DNA of 64,000 nucleotides from Diplonema japonicum (taxonomy: Eukaryota > Euglenozoa > Diplonemea > Diplonemida > Diplonemidae), in contig OZ025705.1 of the NCBI GenBank assembly GCA_964019335.1, forward strand, positions 124,001 to 188,000. Direction: 5' to 3'. The position numbers and the translations under genes were made by a program. The notes beneath the pieces were generated by a model. The model did not search any database. It was not told where the DNA came from and was given only the letters and a program-made list of their open reading frames with translations. Below, piece by piece: positions 31,589 through 42,093 of this stretch (positions are counted from its first letter, which is position 1; every line of letters starts with the position of its first letter).

Positions 31589-31948
31589 TCAGAGCTTTGT
31601 CGCGACCACAGCCTTGATCTTCCCATCCTCTATGGTGAAGGTTTCCTTCGCCTTCAGTGTGAGGAGCAGCATCTTCGCCTTCATCGTGCGGGTGAACTGC
31701 TTCCCGTCGGCGGACGCTTCGGGCTCCGAATGCCCGTAGAAGTCAGGCATGTTACTCAGAAGCTGCTTCCTCAAGGCCCCCTTCCCATTCGCCTCAAACT
31801 TCGGGTTCTTGAAGTGCACGTCTTCCGTCATCAAGCTCAGCATCCCGTCAACGTCCTTCGACTTCGTGAACTTCGTGTACTGCGCGATAACCTCCATGTT
31901 TGCGATTGGTGTTTGTGGGGCTGCAGATGGGGGTGGGGGGGTTTGCAT
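31589..31948 (-). CDS. NTF2/SnoaL-like small protein, copy A
   Basis: This 119-residue protein has the NTF2-like pattern: helices then four strands (EVIAQYTKFTKSKDVDGMLS, then DVHFKNPKF and the paired strands TRTMKAKMLLLTLKAKETF). A Pro-rich N-terminal extension of 17 residues precedes the domain, and a second Met (MEVIAQY) aligns with the start of the paralogue at 32852. NTF2-like folds serve as small-molecule enzymes or binding proteins; no catalytic residue set is evident. Copy B at 61009-61368 encodes the identical protein. It lies directly downstream of the helical 92-residue gene in both cassettes, so the two are probably expressed together. Confidence 0.8.
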   Translation of the reverse strand: MQTPPPPSAAPQTPIANMEVIAQYTKFTKSKDVDGMLSLMTEDVHFKNPKFEANGKGALRKQLLSNMPDFYGHSEPEASADGKQFTRTMKAKMLLLTLKAKETFTIEDGKIKAVVATKL

Positions 31949-32256
31949 TTAAAGAATGCTTTGTTGCCCAAAAATAAAATAAATCAATAAAAGTAAAACC
32001 AGGGGGGGTAAGTACCTCACTCTTGCTTGTGACGAGGGGGACAGGGTGGGTGGGGGGTAGAAACTATATAAAAAGAGGGCTGCAAAAGCCGTAGCTGTTG
32101 CTATCCACTCTTTCTCTTGTTTCAAAAAAAATCAAAGATAAGTTTAAAGACGGGGGAAGAGGAGGGACTCTTTCCTCCTCGAAAAAAACAACTTTTTTAT
32201 CTACAATTGCGGGGGGGGGGGGGGGATAAAGAAAAAGGAAAGGGCACAGAGAGGGC
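31949..32256. other. Cassette spacer with a family B-like motif
   Basis: This 308-nt spacer is almost unchanged in copy B (61369-61676). On the minus strand it contains AGTGGATAGCAAC, a 13-base exact match to the right half of family B repeat copy 1, here in the opposite orientation. Confidence 0.5.
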
Positions 32257-32535
32257 TTATTTCCCAGGGAACTGAGCGTTCTTCTGCTGCTCAAGGAGTT
32301 CCTGGAACTTCTGCTTGAAGTGAGCGGAGTGGTCCCTCATCTTCTTGTTGAACTTGTCGGTGTGCTCCTTGATCATCTTCTCGAACTTGTCGTAGTGCTC
32401 CTTCATCTCAGGCGACAGGGTCGACTCGTCGGGCTTGTCCGCGAAGAACTTCTTGTTCTGCTCCTCCATCTTCTTGCTGAACTCGGCATCGAGGCGGTCG
32501 AGCTTGTCGCTGAACTCCTGGTACGTGGTGCACAT
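32257..32535 (-). CDS. Helical 92-residue protein with 11-residue repeats, copy A
   Basis: The protein is 92 residues, highly charged and nearly all helical. It contains tandem 11-residue units aligned as EHYDKFEKMIK, EHTDKFNKKMR and DHSAHFKQKFQ, the hendecad pattern of amphipathic helices that lie on lipid surfaces or form coiled coils. There is no signal peptide or transmembrane segment. I do not recognise a family. The start is MCTTYQEF; an upstream in-frame Met would add low-complexity residues and that part differs in copy B, where the shared sequence also starts at MCTTYQEF. The copy at 61677-61955 is identical. Confidence 0.7.
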   Translation of the reverse strand: MCTTYQEFSDKLDRLDAEFSKKMEEQNKKFFADKPDESTLSPEMKEHYDKFEKMIKEHTDKFNKKMRDHSAHFKQKFQELLEQQKNAQFPGK

Positions 32536-32851
32536 CTTTTTTTCTTTTTTTTTTTTTAAAAGGTTGTTTGTGTTGTGTGGCCCTTTTGTTGTCTTATTTT
32601 GGAAAGAAGAACGATTCATAGAAAACACAAAATATAAACGGATTCATTTTTCCTTTCCTTCCCCCTTCCTGTCCCTGACGGCGCCAAAGGATATTCAACG
32701 GCCCCGAAGGTTCAGAAGGGGGAAAGGAGAAAAGGAGAGGGAGTGAAAGTTTAAAAAAAAAAAGGTAGAAGAATAAGAATTCAGGAAGATAGACAAGGGT
32801 GCGGGATAAAGAATCCGCGCAGGTAGATAGGGATATTTTTTTTCGGACCCC

Positions 32852-33163
32852 TCAGACCCTCTCCATAAGCATGGAGGTGACCTTCTTGTCGGCGACGGTG
32901 AAGGTCTGCCTCAGTTTCACGGTGACCACCATCGCCACTTTGAACTTCAGGGTGCGCGTGAACTTTCCTTCAGGGGTCTCCACCAGCTCCGTCTCCCCGT
33001 AGAACTCCGGCGGCGAGTCCTTGCTCATTTGCTTCTTCAGCGCTGCCTTCCCCTTCGTCTCCCATTTTGGGGTCTTGTAGTGCGCTTCCTCATCAACCAG
33101 GGCAAGCAGGCCCTCGAAGTCCCTCGCCTTGAACAGCTGGACATACTTGGTCACCACTTCCAT
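32852..33163 (-). CDS. NTF2/SnoaL-like small protein, diverged paralogue
   Basis: This 103-residue protein aligns along its whole length with the cassette NTF2-like protein: MEVVTKYVQLFKARDFEG against MEVIAQYTKFTKSKDVDG, YKTPKW against FKNPKF, FYGETE against FYGHSE, FTRTLKFKVAM against FTRTMKAKMLL. It lacks the Pro-rich extension. It lies just upstream of cassette copy A and is not copied with it. The divergence shows an older duplication before the recent cassette copying. Function unknown. Confidence 0.75.
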   Translation of the reverse strand: MEVVTKYVQLFKARDFEGLLALVDEEAHYKTPKWETKGKAALKKQMSKDSPPEFYGETELVETPEGKFTRTLKFKVAMVVTVKLRQTFTVADKKVTSMLMERV

Positions 33164-33713
33164 TTTTTTTTTTTGAATGTAGAATATCCTGTGGAGAAAA
33201 TTTGGAAAAGGGAGGAGGAGGGAAATTCAGCAGAAAGAAAAGAGGGAGCAAAAAGAAAAAAACAGAAAAGATGGGGATTGGGGTGTAAAGAAAATGGGGG
33301 GGGGGGGAAAGAAGAAGAAAAAACTGTTTTTTTATATTTCTTATTGTACTTTGGCCCCCAAAGGTTAACTTTCCTTTCCTTTTCTTTTTTTGTTTCTTCT
33401 CTTCCCTCCGTGGGTATATTAAAAAAAAAAGGGGGAGGGGGAGCGAAAAAAACGTGTCTTTGAAGGGAACCTGCAGTATATAACAGGATCGCCTATAACG
33501 GCAATCACCTCATCTTAAAAAAAAAGGAAATGCACACATAAAATTCTCCAGGCACAGGTTAGGCTTGCCTTAATAAATTTCCCCCCCCCTCCTCTTTTAA
33601 ACTGCCAGAAAAAGAAAAGGAGAAATGCCCCCTCACTCACGCCCCCCCCCCCATCCCGTGTGTACGTACTGTAACAAATCCCCCCACCCCCCGTTCATTC
33701 CCCATATTACCCC
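33164..33713. other. Intergenic segment with a family C repeat
   Basis: It holds poly-G, poly-A and poly-C runs and the family C copy at 33461-33500. No gene seen. Confidence 0.55.
33461..33500 (+). repeat. Short dispersed repeat family C, copy 2
   Basis: It contains AAGGGAACCTGCAGTATATA followed by ACAGGATCGCCTA. Paired arms CCTG/CAGG are kept relative to 21592-21625, while loop bases vary. Confidence 0.45.
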
Positions 33714-36700
33714 TTAGATCAGTGGTCCTGTTATGAAAACATTACATGTGGGACATGTTGCTTTTTGCTCGACCTGGTTTTTTTTTAATTCCCCCCCCCC
33801 ACGAAATCTCAAACATACCCATTGGCCCAAGCAGGCAGCATGGTGCACGTGCATGCAATTCAACGCCACGACCATGTCATCTTTAGTGAACTGCCCTAGA
33901 CAGATGCAGCAGTCGGGGTTGCTGGTGAGCTCCATTATCATCTGTTTTAAAAAAAAAGAAATGAAAATATAAAAAAAAAACCAATACCCTCCCCCCAAAA
34001 AAAAACATACATCCGTGTAGGGTTGCGGTCCGAGCTCCTCGATGAACGAGGCGCTGTCCCCGGGGTGGTGGTGGTGGTTGTCAGGCTCGCTGTTGTCAAG
34101 GCCCAACAGGGCGGCATGATGGTCGTTGTCAATGCAATTGTCTCCGAAGTTCTGATCGGTGTTGTCCGTGGCGCGTTCTTCTTCAGGAGGGTTCAGGCCT
34201 TGGTCCACAGGCGACACGGGGTCCCACTCAGTACGGATGACGATTCCCCGTTCACGAGACACATTTTGTTCCGGTTTGACAGGCCTCAAAGGTGTTATGT
34301 TGTCCATGGTTGGCTTGTTGTTAATCAGCTCCAACAACGGAGCAGAGGGCTCGACAGTTGTTGCGGGAGCTTCGTCTGGATCGTCGGCTGTGTGTTTGAA
34401 CGCGATCAGACAGTCTTGTTCGAATTTGAATGGAGCGCCCAGTACTGGACGGCTGTCTTCCCCATTCTCGGGGGGTTCGGTGTGCCGCCAGAACACCTTT
34501 TTGTTGCTTGCTCTGTCGGCCCCTTCCGCTGGGACCTTGAGGTGCACTTTTGCGACGCGAACCTCGGTGTGGTTCTCAATCCCGTGCAGCTCCGCTATTT
34601 TCCTTTGAAGCTCTGTCGCTGTCGTTCTCTTTGAGATCACCAGCTCTTCCGTCTCGCTGTACGTGTCTGTTTTCGGGTAATACCGCTGCACTACAAGGAA
34701 CAAGGACATTTTAGCGAGTTTCTGTATTTTTTTCTTCTTTTTTTTTTTTTTGTTGTTGTTGTACCTCGCCCTCAACACCCTTTTCGATCACCACGTTGAT
34801 CCTCTCGAGCTGCACCGGGATGCACTCTTTCCAAGTCTGTTCCAGCAGTGCTTTTTCAAACCGATTCTTCTTGTCCTTTTCCATTTTGCGAACCCTCATA
34901 TTCTCCTCCGTGATCCCAAGAGACGACACCTTTTTTCTTTTGGAGGGGGGGAGGAAAACAAATTACAAACCTCTTCTTTTTGAGCCATCGCCTTCTTGAA
35001 ATCTGCAAGCAACGCTGTCGATTTCGCAACCATTTTGCACACGAAGGTCGCGTTACCCTGCGTTTTTTTTTTTTTTAATTTAATTTAATTTACCCTCCCC
35101 TCTTTCCCCCTATACCGGTTTCTTCTTCAAGACGTAAACCTCAACTGCCATTTCGTCCTCATCCAAAGGAGCCTCTTCAATCACTGTGACCTTGACCTCT
35201 TTAGTACACTCCAGGGTTGTGTGGGCGTAGGCTTGGATAGGTTTTTCGGGTACTTTGAGAACCCTACCGGTGGGGGCTGAGGCGTCACGAAGTATAAAGG
35301 TACCGGGATCGAAATCGTGGGCGGAGGCGATGAGCTGGCGAAGATCCTTGGTCGGGGTTAGCAATGGTGTCCGAAGGATGTTCTGGAGAGGCACCAGATC
35401 CCCAGGAAGTGTGTATTTCACAGTGCAGAGCTTTCGGCTGTTGACCTCATTGACAGCACGGTAAGGGGAAGGCGGGATGTTGCCACACTGCCGTATCAGC
35501 GCAGGGTCGGTTACGTCAGCAGCGTAGTCCGCGGACTCCACGAATATGACATCAGAGCAAGATATGTCATGTGTGAGGTCTATCGACGCCAGGAGGAACG
35601 CCTGTCCTTTTTCTACCTTCTCCATCCCGGGTTCAAACAGAACCACCGGTGTGTGCGCACCTCTTGTTTTGGTAACAACCAGTTTGTTGAGGCCGATTCC
35701 GGTCAATTTGCAGATCTGCACAACCATCTCGTACAGCTTCGCGTAGCCCTGCAGGACGATGCACTGCCGTTCTGTCCTGAAGGCTTCCTCCGGGCTGTAA
35801 ACGGACAGGAACACCTTTATGTCTTCTTCGAGTTCTCCGAACTCCGGGTCGCTGTCCTCCCGAGTCTCCAACACCACTGCCGTTAACGGTGCCAAGCGTG
35901 TGTCCTCGACGAGTGCTTTGGTGACGTTGAAGTTAATCGTTTTCCCTGCGACGCCTTTGGATTCCGTGTAGTACCTCAGTCGTATCTTGTCCGGTGATAG
36001 TGTCGTGATGTCCATGTCAAGCGCCTCTGCGCATTTTATTGTTGCCTCCCACACGGTGTCGCCCTTCAGAACAGTCACCCATTTGGTGGGGTTGCACAGT
36101 TTCAGCTCGACCAGGTCCTTTACCTCGTCGTACTTGCTGACCATCTCTTGGAACTCCCCCGCTTCCGACTCCACTGTGGTCCGGAGGTATTCTGGGAGGG
36201 TGCGCAGTACTTGCTCGGTTTGCGAAGAGCCACGCAGCCGGTACACTGCCATGTAAGGGTACATCCGTGACGTCACGCCGGGGAGCTTGGAGTTGTAGTG
36301 GTTGTTGTTCAACGACTGCGCAGCGTTCATCATGGCAGGGGAAGGGGACGGACCGTACTCGTGGAAGATGGGCACGCCAGTTGCAGCGTTGTCATCGTTG
36401 AAGGGGAAGTACATGGAGCAGTCGACCGAGCCGTCAGAATCCTCGCGAGGAAGAGGGGCAGTAGGGGCGGGAGCACAAGGAGCTGTGGGAACACAAACCT
36501 CACCAACGACAGGTTCTGTGTTGGTAGCTGGGGGTGCACGGCGGACCTTGACCTGGTGTAGACAGTCATGCGCGACAGCTTCGTACCATTCCTCTTCTTT
36601 GTTGATCTCCGCACCGTCCACAGTGAGCACCACGTCGTTCAGGTTCAGAGGGCACTTCTCAATGGAGTCCACTATGACCACACCGCCTCCTTCTTTAATC

Positions 36701-38118
36701 TTTGCCTGCGGTATTTCATTTCCCATACTCTTCCAGTTGTACTCCACTGCAACCAACGGCCCCGCCGCCGATTGTTCACCTTGTGATGCTGCCTTCGCAA
36801 CAGAGAACTGTTCCTGCCACGCTGTCGGGTCGAGACACTCCTTCAGAGCGTCCTCCTCGGCCTTTGTCACCCATTCATCGTTGAAGCAATACCAGTCTCG
36901 TTTACCTTCTTGAAGCTCTCTGATGTAAGCGATGTAATGCCCGGACGAAGTGGTCCCGCGGTGGGCGAGGACGGAGAAGAGTTCGTAGGTGTGGTGGTCG
37001 AGGAAGGAGTGGAGGACATTGAGGATGTCGGTAGGCAGACGGATGTTCCTTCTGCCGAGGCAAAGACAAAGATACGTCAATTGTGTGAAGTCAGAAAGGG
37101 AAGGAGAGGGAACATGGTGGGAGAGGTTGAGAACGTGAGGAATCTGCACATCGTCGTAAACCTTCTCTCGTTTAAGGGTCGTGAAGTCGAAGTCGAAACG
37201 GCGCATCTGGACGGTGAGGATAGGGGGAAGCGTTTTGAAACGCAAGCCTTTCATCGAGTCTTGGTTCTTCGCGCACTTGTCGCAGAATATACTGTTTCCG
37301 CCTGTCATTTCCTCCACTTCAACAAACTTTTCCAAAGCCTCTTCCAACGAGGTGGTATCCTTAACAGTCACGGTGACATCTTGGAATGTGTCAACACGTT
37401 CTCTCCGTTCACCGCAAACCTTGCATTCGATGTAGTCAGACAAGGTCCCTTCGAAAAGCCTGACGAGGAAATTGTTTCCAGTGTTCAAGTGATCGACATA
37501 TTTTTGAAGAGCTTCGAAGAGAACGCGGTTCAGCTCTTGAACATCGTGCTGCGCGAAGTGATGTGATGATGTCCATCTGAAGGATTTTGTCAATGCTTTG
37601 GTTTCTACAGCGCTCTTTGTCGAATAGCCCATTCTCATGAAGAGAAGCTGGAGCTGATAAGGGACGTTTAGATCGGTCCGCATCTCTTCCGGGATTTCCC
37701 ATTTCAAAATATTTTGTCGGAAGTCGGCCGACATGAAAAGGGTTTGGAGGAGAGAATTCATATAGCACGTGGCTCCTTGGTTCAGCAGTCCAACGTGCGA
37801 ATCCTTTACTTGGACTCTATTTTTGAATTTGCTGCGTATTTGATAGGATGTGGGCAGAGCGGTTGGGTCGTTCCCTCCTGAGATGCTCTGGTAAGCGGGG
37901 TCGCCTTTTGCTTTTCTGACGTTGTACTCTTCCAGCATGTGTTGGTCCTCTTCCTTTATCGTCCCGAACTGAACCTTCTTCTTCTTAGCACACGGAACGT
38001 CGTCCTCCATGTTGTCCGGCACCCTCGTGCAGTTCTCCTCATGCGCGCTTAGCAAGTCCAATGTGAACATTCCTTTGCACACCGTGCACTCCGCTTCTGG
38101 CATTGCACCATCATCCAT
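33714..38118 (-). CDS. USP47-like deubiquitinase apparently fused to a Ubl and RING-H2 region
   Basis: Six exons (35116-38118, 34971-35057, 34765-34929, 34011-34721, 33819-33941, 33714-33773) give about 1,382 residues, all junctions in phase 0. The N-terminus has a C2HC zinc finger (C11, C14, H26, C30), UBZ-like. The USP domain (about 107-430) has active-site C118 in GLLNQGATCYMNS and the His in TTSSGHYIAYIR, with zinc CxxC pairs, and is closest to USP47. Ubiquitin-like and coiled-coil parts follow. The last exons encode a Ubl-like fold (MSLFLVVQRYYPKTDTYSE) and a RING-H2 finger (C-x2-C, CMHVHH, CPTC). The 58-nt intron 1 (35058-35115) begins GTATAG, so failure to splice ends the protein right after the USP part. 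If intron 1 is not real, this is two genes (35110-38118 and 33714-35033). Confidence 0.75.
35058..35115 (-). promoter_or_regulatory. Short intron with an in-frame stop that links DUB and RING parts
   Basis: The donor reads CCG|GTATAG and the acceptor CGCAG|GGT. The length and both sites match the other introns of the window. The TAG inside the donor is the stop of the unspliced reading frame. Confidence 0.6.
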
Positions 38119-38909
38119 TTATTCCCTTTTTTCTTTTTTTTCTTTTTTTTTTTCTTTTGTTTTTGTGTGTGTGCGTGTGTTTTTTTTTTTTGTTTTTTTT
38201 TTTTTATACCACCCACCTCTGCTGATGGGTTCTTTTGTTGAAAAAAAAAAAACACAAAAAAAAAAAAACAGATATAAAGGGGGAATAGGTACCGTGTATG
38301 CTTTTCTTTTCTTTTTTCTTCTTCTTTTTATTCGCTCTTTAATAACGTATTTTGAGCCCTTCATTGGAAGGTGGGATCAGTTGATGGTGGGATAAAAAAA
38401 AAAAAAGAAAGCGATTCCCACCGAAGGGGGGATCTTTGAAAGTAAAAACTTCGGAAAAAAAAAAACTCTGCTAGGCTTTTTGTGAGAAAGAAAAACGGGG
38501 ATAGCGTGGACAGACAGGTGGTCACATGACCATACCCCCCCTCTTCCCTTCGATTGTCTTTTCTTTTCCCCCCCCTTTTTTTTTACATCCCTCCTTTTCC
38601 CCCCATGTATTTTTCATTCTTCTTTATCCTCCCTTCCCGTTTATTCCTATGTGTTTTAACGCCCGGTTGACGCCATAAAAAGAAAAGTGGGGGACCACTA
38701 CGGTTGGAGGAAGAAAAAAAAAAGAAAAAAAAAAAACCTTGTGAACAAAGGAAAAAAAAAGATCCTATAAAAACAAGAAACGAACGATTGCCTTTTTTTC
38801 TTTTTTTTTTTCCCCTCTTTTTTTAAAGGAAAAAAACGGGAAAAAATCAGGTGGGAGGGGCACCCTGGACCATCGAGGTAAACCTTGGCTAGCCTACCCT
38901 CTGAACCAG

Positions 38910-38938
<29 letters not shown>
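38119..38938. other. Intergenic segment, 820 bp, no gene seen
   Basis: It is built from T, A and C runs and short complex islands without a convincing frame. Confidence 0.6.
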
Positions 38939-38944
<6 letters not shown>

Positions 38945-39564
38945 GGCCATTTCGGCAGTGAATTCCTGCCTTTTCAACCTTTTCTTTTCCTCACGCGCGG
39001 CCTCTCTGCTCTGGAGCAGCGCTTCGTCGTCGTTCATAGTGGACGTCCGCTGTGGTAAAGTTTTTTTTTCCGTTTTTCTTTTCTTTTTTTTTTTTTTTTT
39101 TCCCTTCATACCATCCTCTCAACCTGCGGGGAGGCGGGTTGATGTTTGGCTTCGGCCTTGAGCCTTCTGACGTCTGAGGTGGCAGAACGCTGGGACAGGG
39201 CTGTTTCGCTGCCCGGTCCCGAGAATGCCTTGGCGTTCACAACTTTCATGTTATTTTCAAGGTGCTGGAGCCGGTTCTTAAGCTGGCTGATCAGCTTGTC
39301 CTTCTCACCGTCTTGCGCCTCTGAGGTAACAGGAAACACAACCCTTACCTTCCCCTTCTCCTTGAAGACGGTGCTGTCATCCGCGTCCACATATTCACCG
39401 AAGTCCGTGTCAAAGGCCTCCAGCCTCACCGCCTTCCCCAACCCTTCTGTCTCGAATACTTTTTCCGCCGCCTTCATCACCTCAGCAACATTTGCGTCGT
39501 TCTCCACCGTGATCTTCTTCTTCCTCTCCTGCCCGCGGATCTCTGTGCAAGCCAGTAACAACAT
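38939..39564 (-). CDS. Small protein with Ubl-like N-terminus and coiled coil
   Basis: Two exons (39112-39564 and 38939-39049; 62-nt intron with GTATGA donor and CACAG acceptor) encode 187 residues. The first 75 residues look like a beta-grasp fold: strand, strand, helix VAEVMKAAEKVFETEG, then paired strands ending KVRVVF. A helix with LISQLKNRLQHLENN should form a coiled coil, followed by a Ser/Ala-rich linker and a charged C-terminal helix (EALLQSREAAREEKKRLKRQ). I do not recognise the family. The first ATG follows an A/T-rich leader. Splicing is supported because the unspliced frame stops two codons after the donor. Confidence 0.65.
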
Positions 39565-39699
39565 ATTATATTTTTTTTTTTCTCCTTCTTTTGTATCCTT
39601 ATTTTTCTTTTGTTTGTTTGGATTTTTTTTTTTTTTTTTTAACGCTGGGACGAGAAAAAAAATATAAGGGAGAAAAAAAAAAACTACCCCTTTTTTTTT

Positions 39700-41816
39700 T
39701 CATTCACCCTCTCCATCATTGGCCTGTGATGCACTCTCGATGCCAACTTTTTGTGATGCTCGCGTACGTCTCTGAACAAAAAAAAAAGGTTGATTTATAA
39801 AAAAATAAAAATACCTTCGTCGAAAGATGCTGCTCCAGCTCTGTATCCGATATCGTCCTGTTCAGCTTGGTCATGTACGGTGGGAGCTGCGCTTCCTGTT
39901 TTTTTTTTTTTTTTCCCTTAATTTTCCCCATTTTGTTGTACCATCGCCAAGTGAGGCCTCGCACGGTTCTCATAAGCGGTAACCGGGGGTGCGAATTCCC
40001 CATTGCCATCATAGTCCGCAGACAACGCATTAGCAGGCCGGCCCAGTTGGGGGACAGTGGTGTATGGATCGGCTGTACCCGCGACAGCGGGAGGACGCTG
40101 AGGAACAGGCTCGTATTGACCTTGCATTTCTTGAAGCTGCTTGGGGACCTCGTCGTCAAGAGGGGACGCGGGGTAGTTGAATTTCAGTTTGGTGGTCAAC
40201 CCCTTGATGCTCCCGCCCATCGCCTCGAAAATTCTATTGTATGTCCGTGTCTCTAACTGCAGACCCCGCGCAAGCATTTCCTGAAACAAGGTGTGCGTCA
40301 ACAAAGGGTCCTTGCAGTGCGCTAACATCAGCTCATACGCTGTAACAGACGGGTTGCCGCCTGATTCGGGCCCGAAGTGTTCGGAAAACAGGTACATCGC
40401 ATCGGAAAAGCTACCCGGGTTCATGACGTACACCCTCAGTATGCTCAAAGGGATCCTGCTCTCCTCCATCCACAAGTATTCAGGGTGGTTGGCCGCGAGA
40501 TATCTGTAGATAAGCTGCACCTCGTGAAGACGTTTTCCCGACAGCATGACCTGCACGAAATTCAGGTAATCCTCGTAAGTGACTCTTATACCGTGTGCCA
40601 CCATGAACTTCCATAGCCTGACGGCAGCCTCGGGGGAACATCCTGTTAATGCTCTTGCAAAGAAAATCCTGGGTATCCCTGCAAGACCTTCTGTGGAGAT
40701 GACACGACCGGCCTCTTCTTGGAGGGTTTGCAGCATGTAGTCCAGTACCTCCTGGTCGTTCGACATGTCGACGTTTCTTGTAAGAAGTGAGACGATTTCC
40801 AAGTATGACAGCAGGCCGATGCGGGTCCCACCGGTGGTGAGTTCTAGGAAGATTCTGATGGCGCGTTTTGGGTCGTTCGCCGCCTTGCAGTTGCTGAACA
40901 TCGCGTAGCAGACGTCCTGCGGGACGTCCTTGACACCGTACTGTTGTTTCAAGGCCTCGTATAAAAACTCAAACGCAACGGGCCGAAGCGACGACAGACC
41001 AAGCTGCAGCATCATGTGGCTCCATATTTCGGTTGTCACCATGTTTTTACCACGCGCCTTCGCCCAAAGAATTAGAATGTCACGTTCGCACGCTGGCGCG
41101 GTTGGCTCCACCGCGAGCAAGAACGCCCGTTCATAGTGAAGCGGTGTCAGCCACTCGGGTTTGGTCATCTCGAGTTCGTCGAGCCAGATTAAGGCCTCCA
41201 TCCCTGTGGGGGATTTTGTAATAACCTTCAGATACGCATCCGAGCTGGGTAGTGTCGTTTTTGTGTTGCCGTGTCGCTGACGGATGGAAAGCGCGTTTTT
41301 TTCAAGCGTTTTAACCCTGTTGTCCAAAGCTGTGAGGAACTCGGTCATGTCCTTTGCACCGCTGTCTAACAATGGTGTGTTTCTCTCTCTGTCTTCGAGT
41401 GCTTTTTGGGTGACGTCGTCTAGCATAACGGGGGGTTCTAGGCCAGTTGCCTCGGACAACACCGATGACTCTTGCAACCATTGTTTCGGGACTTGTCCTA
41501 GAAGGTTCCCTGCGTACTCCATTGTTTTCTGTTGCATCTCCTCTTGAGTCAGCTGTTTTGGGACCTCGCGAAGCCGCATTTTCCGGGCGGTTTTTTTCTT
41601 CTTTTTCCTTTGTTTGACCTCCTCCGCCGTGTTTTTGTCCCGTTCGAGTTTGTTCCCCTCCTTCATCGCGTCCTTTAAAAGATCCTGTTGTTCTTGCCGT
41701 TTTGCATTCTTTTGCTCTTTCGTCTTCCCGATATCCACTTCATCCAAAACCGGTGCACGTTTTATCCCCCCCCACGACCGGGGTCCTGCCAGTAACCATA
41801 TTGTCCGCCTGATCAT
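39700..41816 (-). CDS. Mitochondrial PPR-like helical-repeat protein
   Basis: Three exons (39942-41816, 39815-39895, 39700-39771) encode 675 residues. The N-terminus MIRRTIWLLAGPRSWGG is a typical mitochondrial presequence. A Lys-rich coiled segment (about 40-80) follows. The body (about 190-560) is a helical-repeat array, and VTAYELMLAHCKDPLLTHTL plus the following TYNRIFEAMG fit the 35-residue PPR pattern. PPR proteins bind organellar RNA, and diplonemid and kinetoplastid mitochondria are rich in them; a role in mitochondrial RNA or ribosome biology is inferred. The C-terminal 110 residues are Pro-rich and unstructured. Introns are 46 and 43 nt; the last ends TTGTTCAG. Confidence 0.7.
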
Positions 41817-42093
41817 ATTTGTTGTTTTCTAAACAATCATTTTCTTGTGGGGGAGGGGGGGTTTTTTCAACACCAATAGATTACCCCCTTTTTTCTTTCT
41901 TCAAAACTCTTTAAAAAAAACCAAAATATTAAAAAAAAAAAAAAAAAAAAAAATGGAGAGTTTTAAGAGGGATATGCATACAAGCCGTGTAAAATAGCTA
42001 ACCCGCAAACCCGAAAAATCAGAGAGGCTGTTTCGTTTCCACCAGGAGATCTTCGATCATTTGAAACGTTGGCAGTTGAACGTTCTGGGGGTT

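Larger units (their letters stand above)
31379..32548 (-). repeat. Duplicated two-gene cassette, copy A
   Basis: The block carries the helical 92-residue gene, its downstream NTF2-like gene and about 200 nt of 3' flank. It is copied at 60771-61968. The two coding regions differ at one silent base in total; the spacers differ by small changes, mostly homopolymer length. Confidence 0.9.

Noticed and set aside
33714-35033. Independent RING gene starting at MVAKSTALL
   Set aside because: Not fully excluded, but a canonical 58-nt phase-0 intron joins it to the USP frame, so the single-gene model is preferred.
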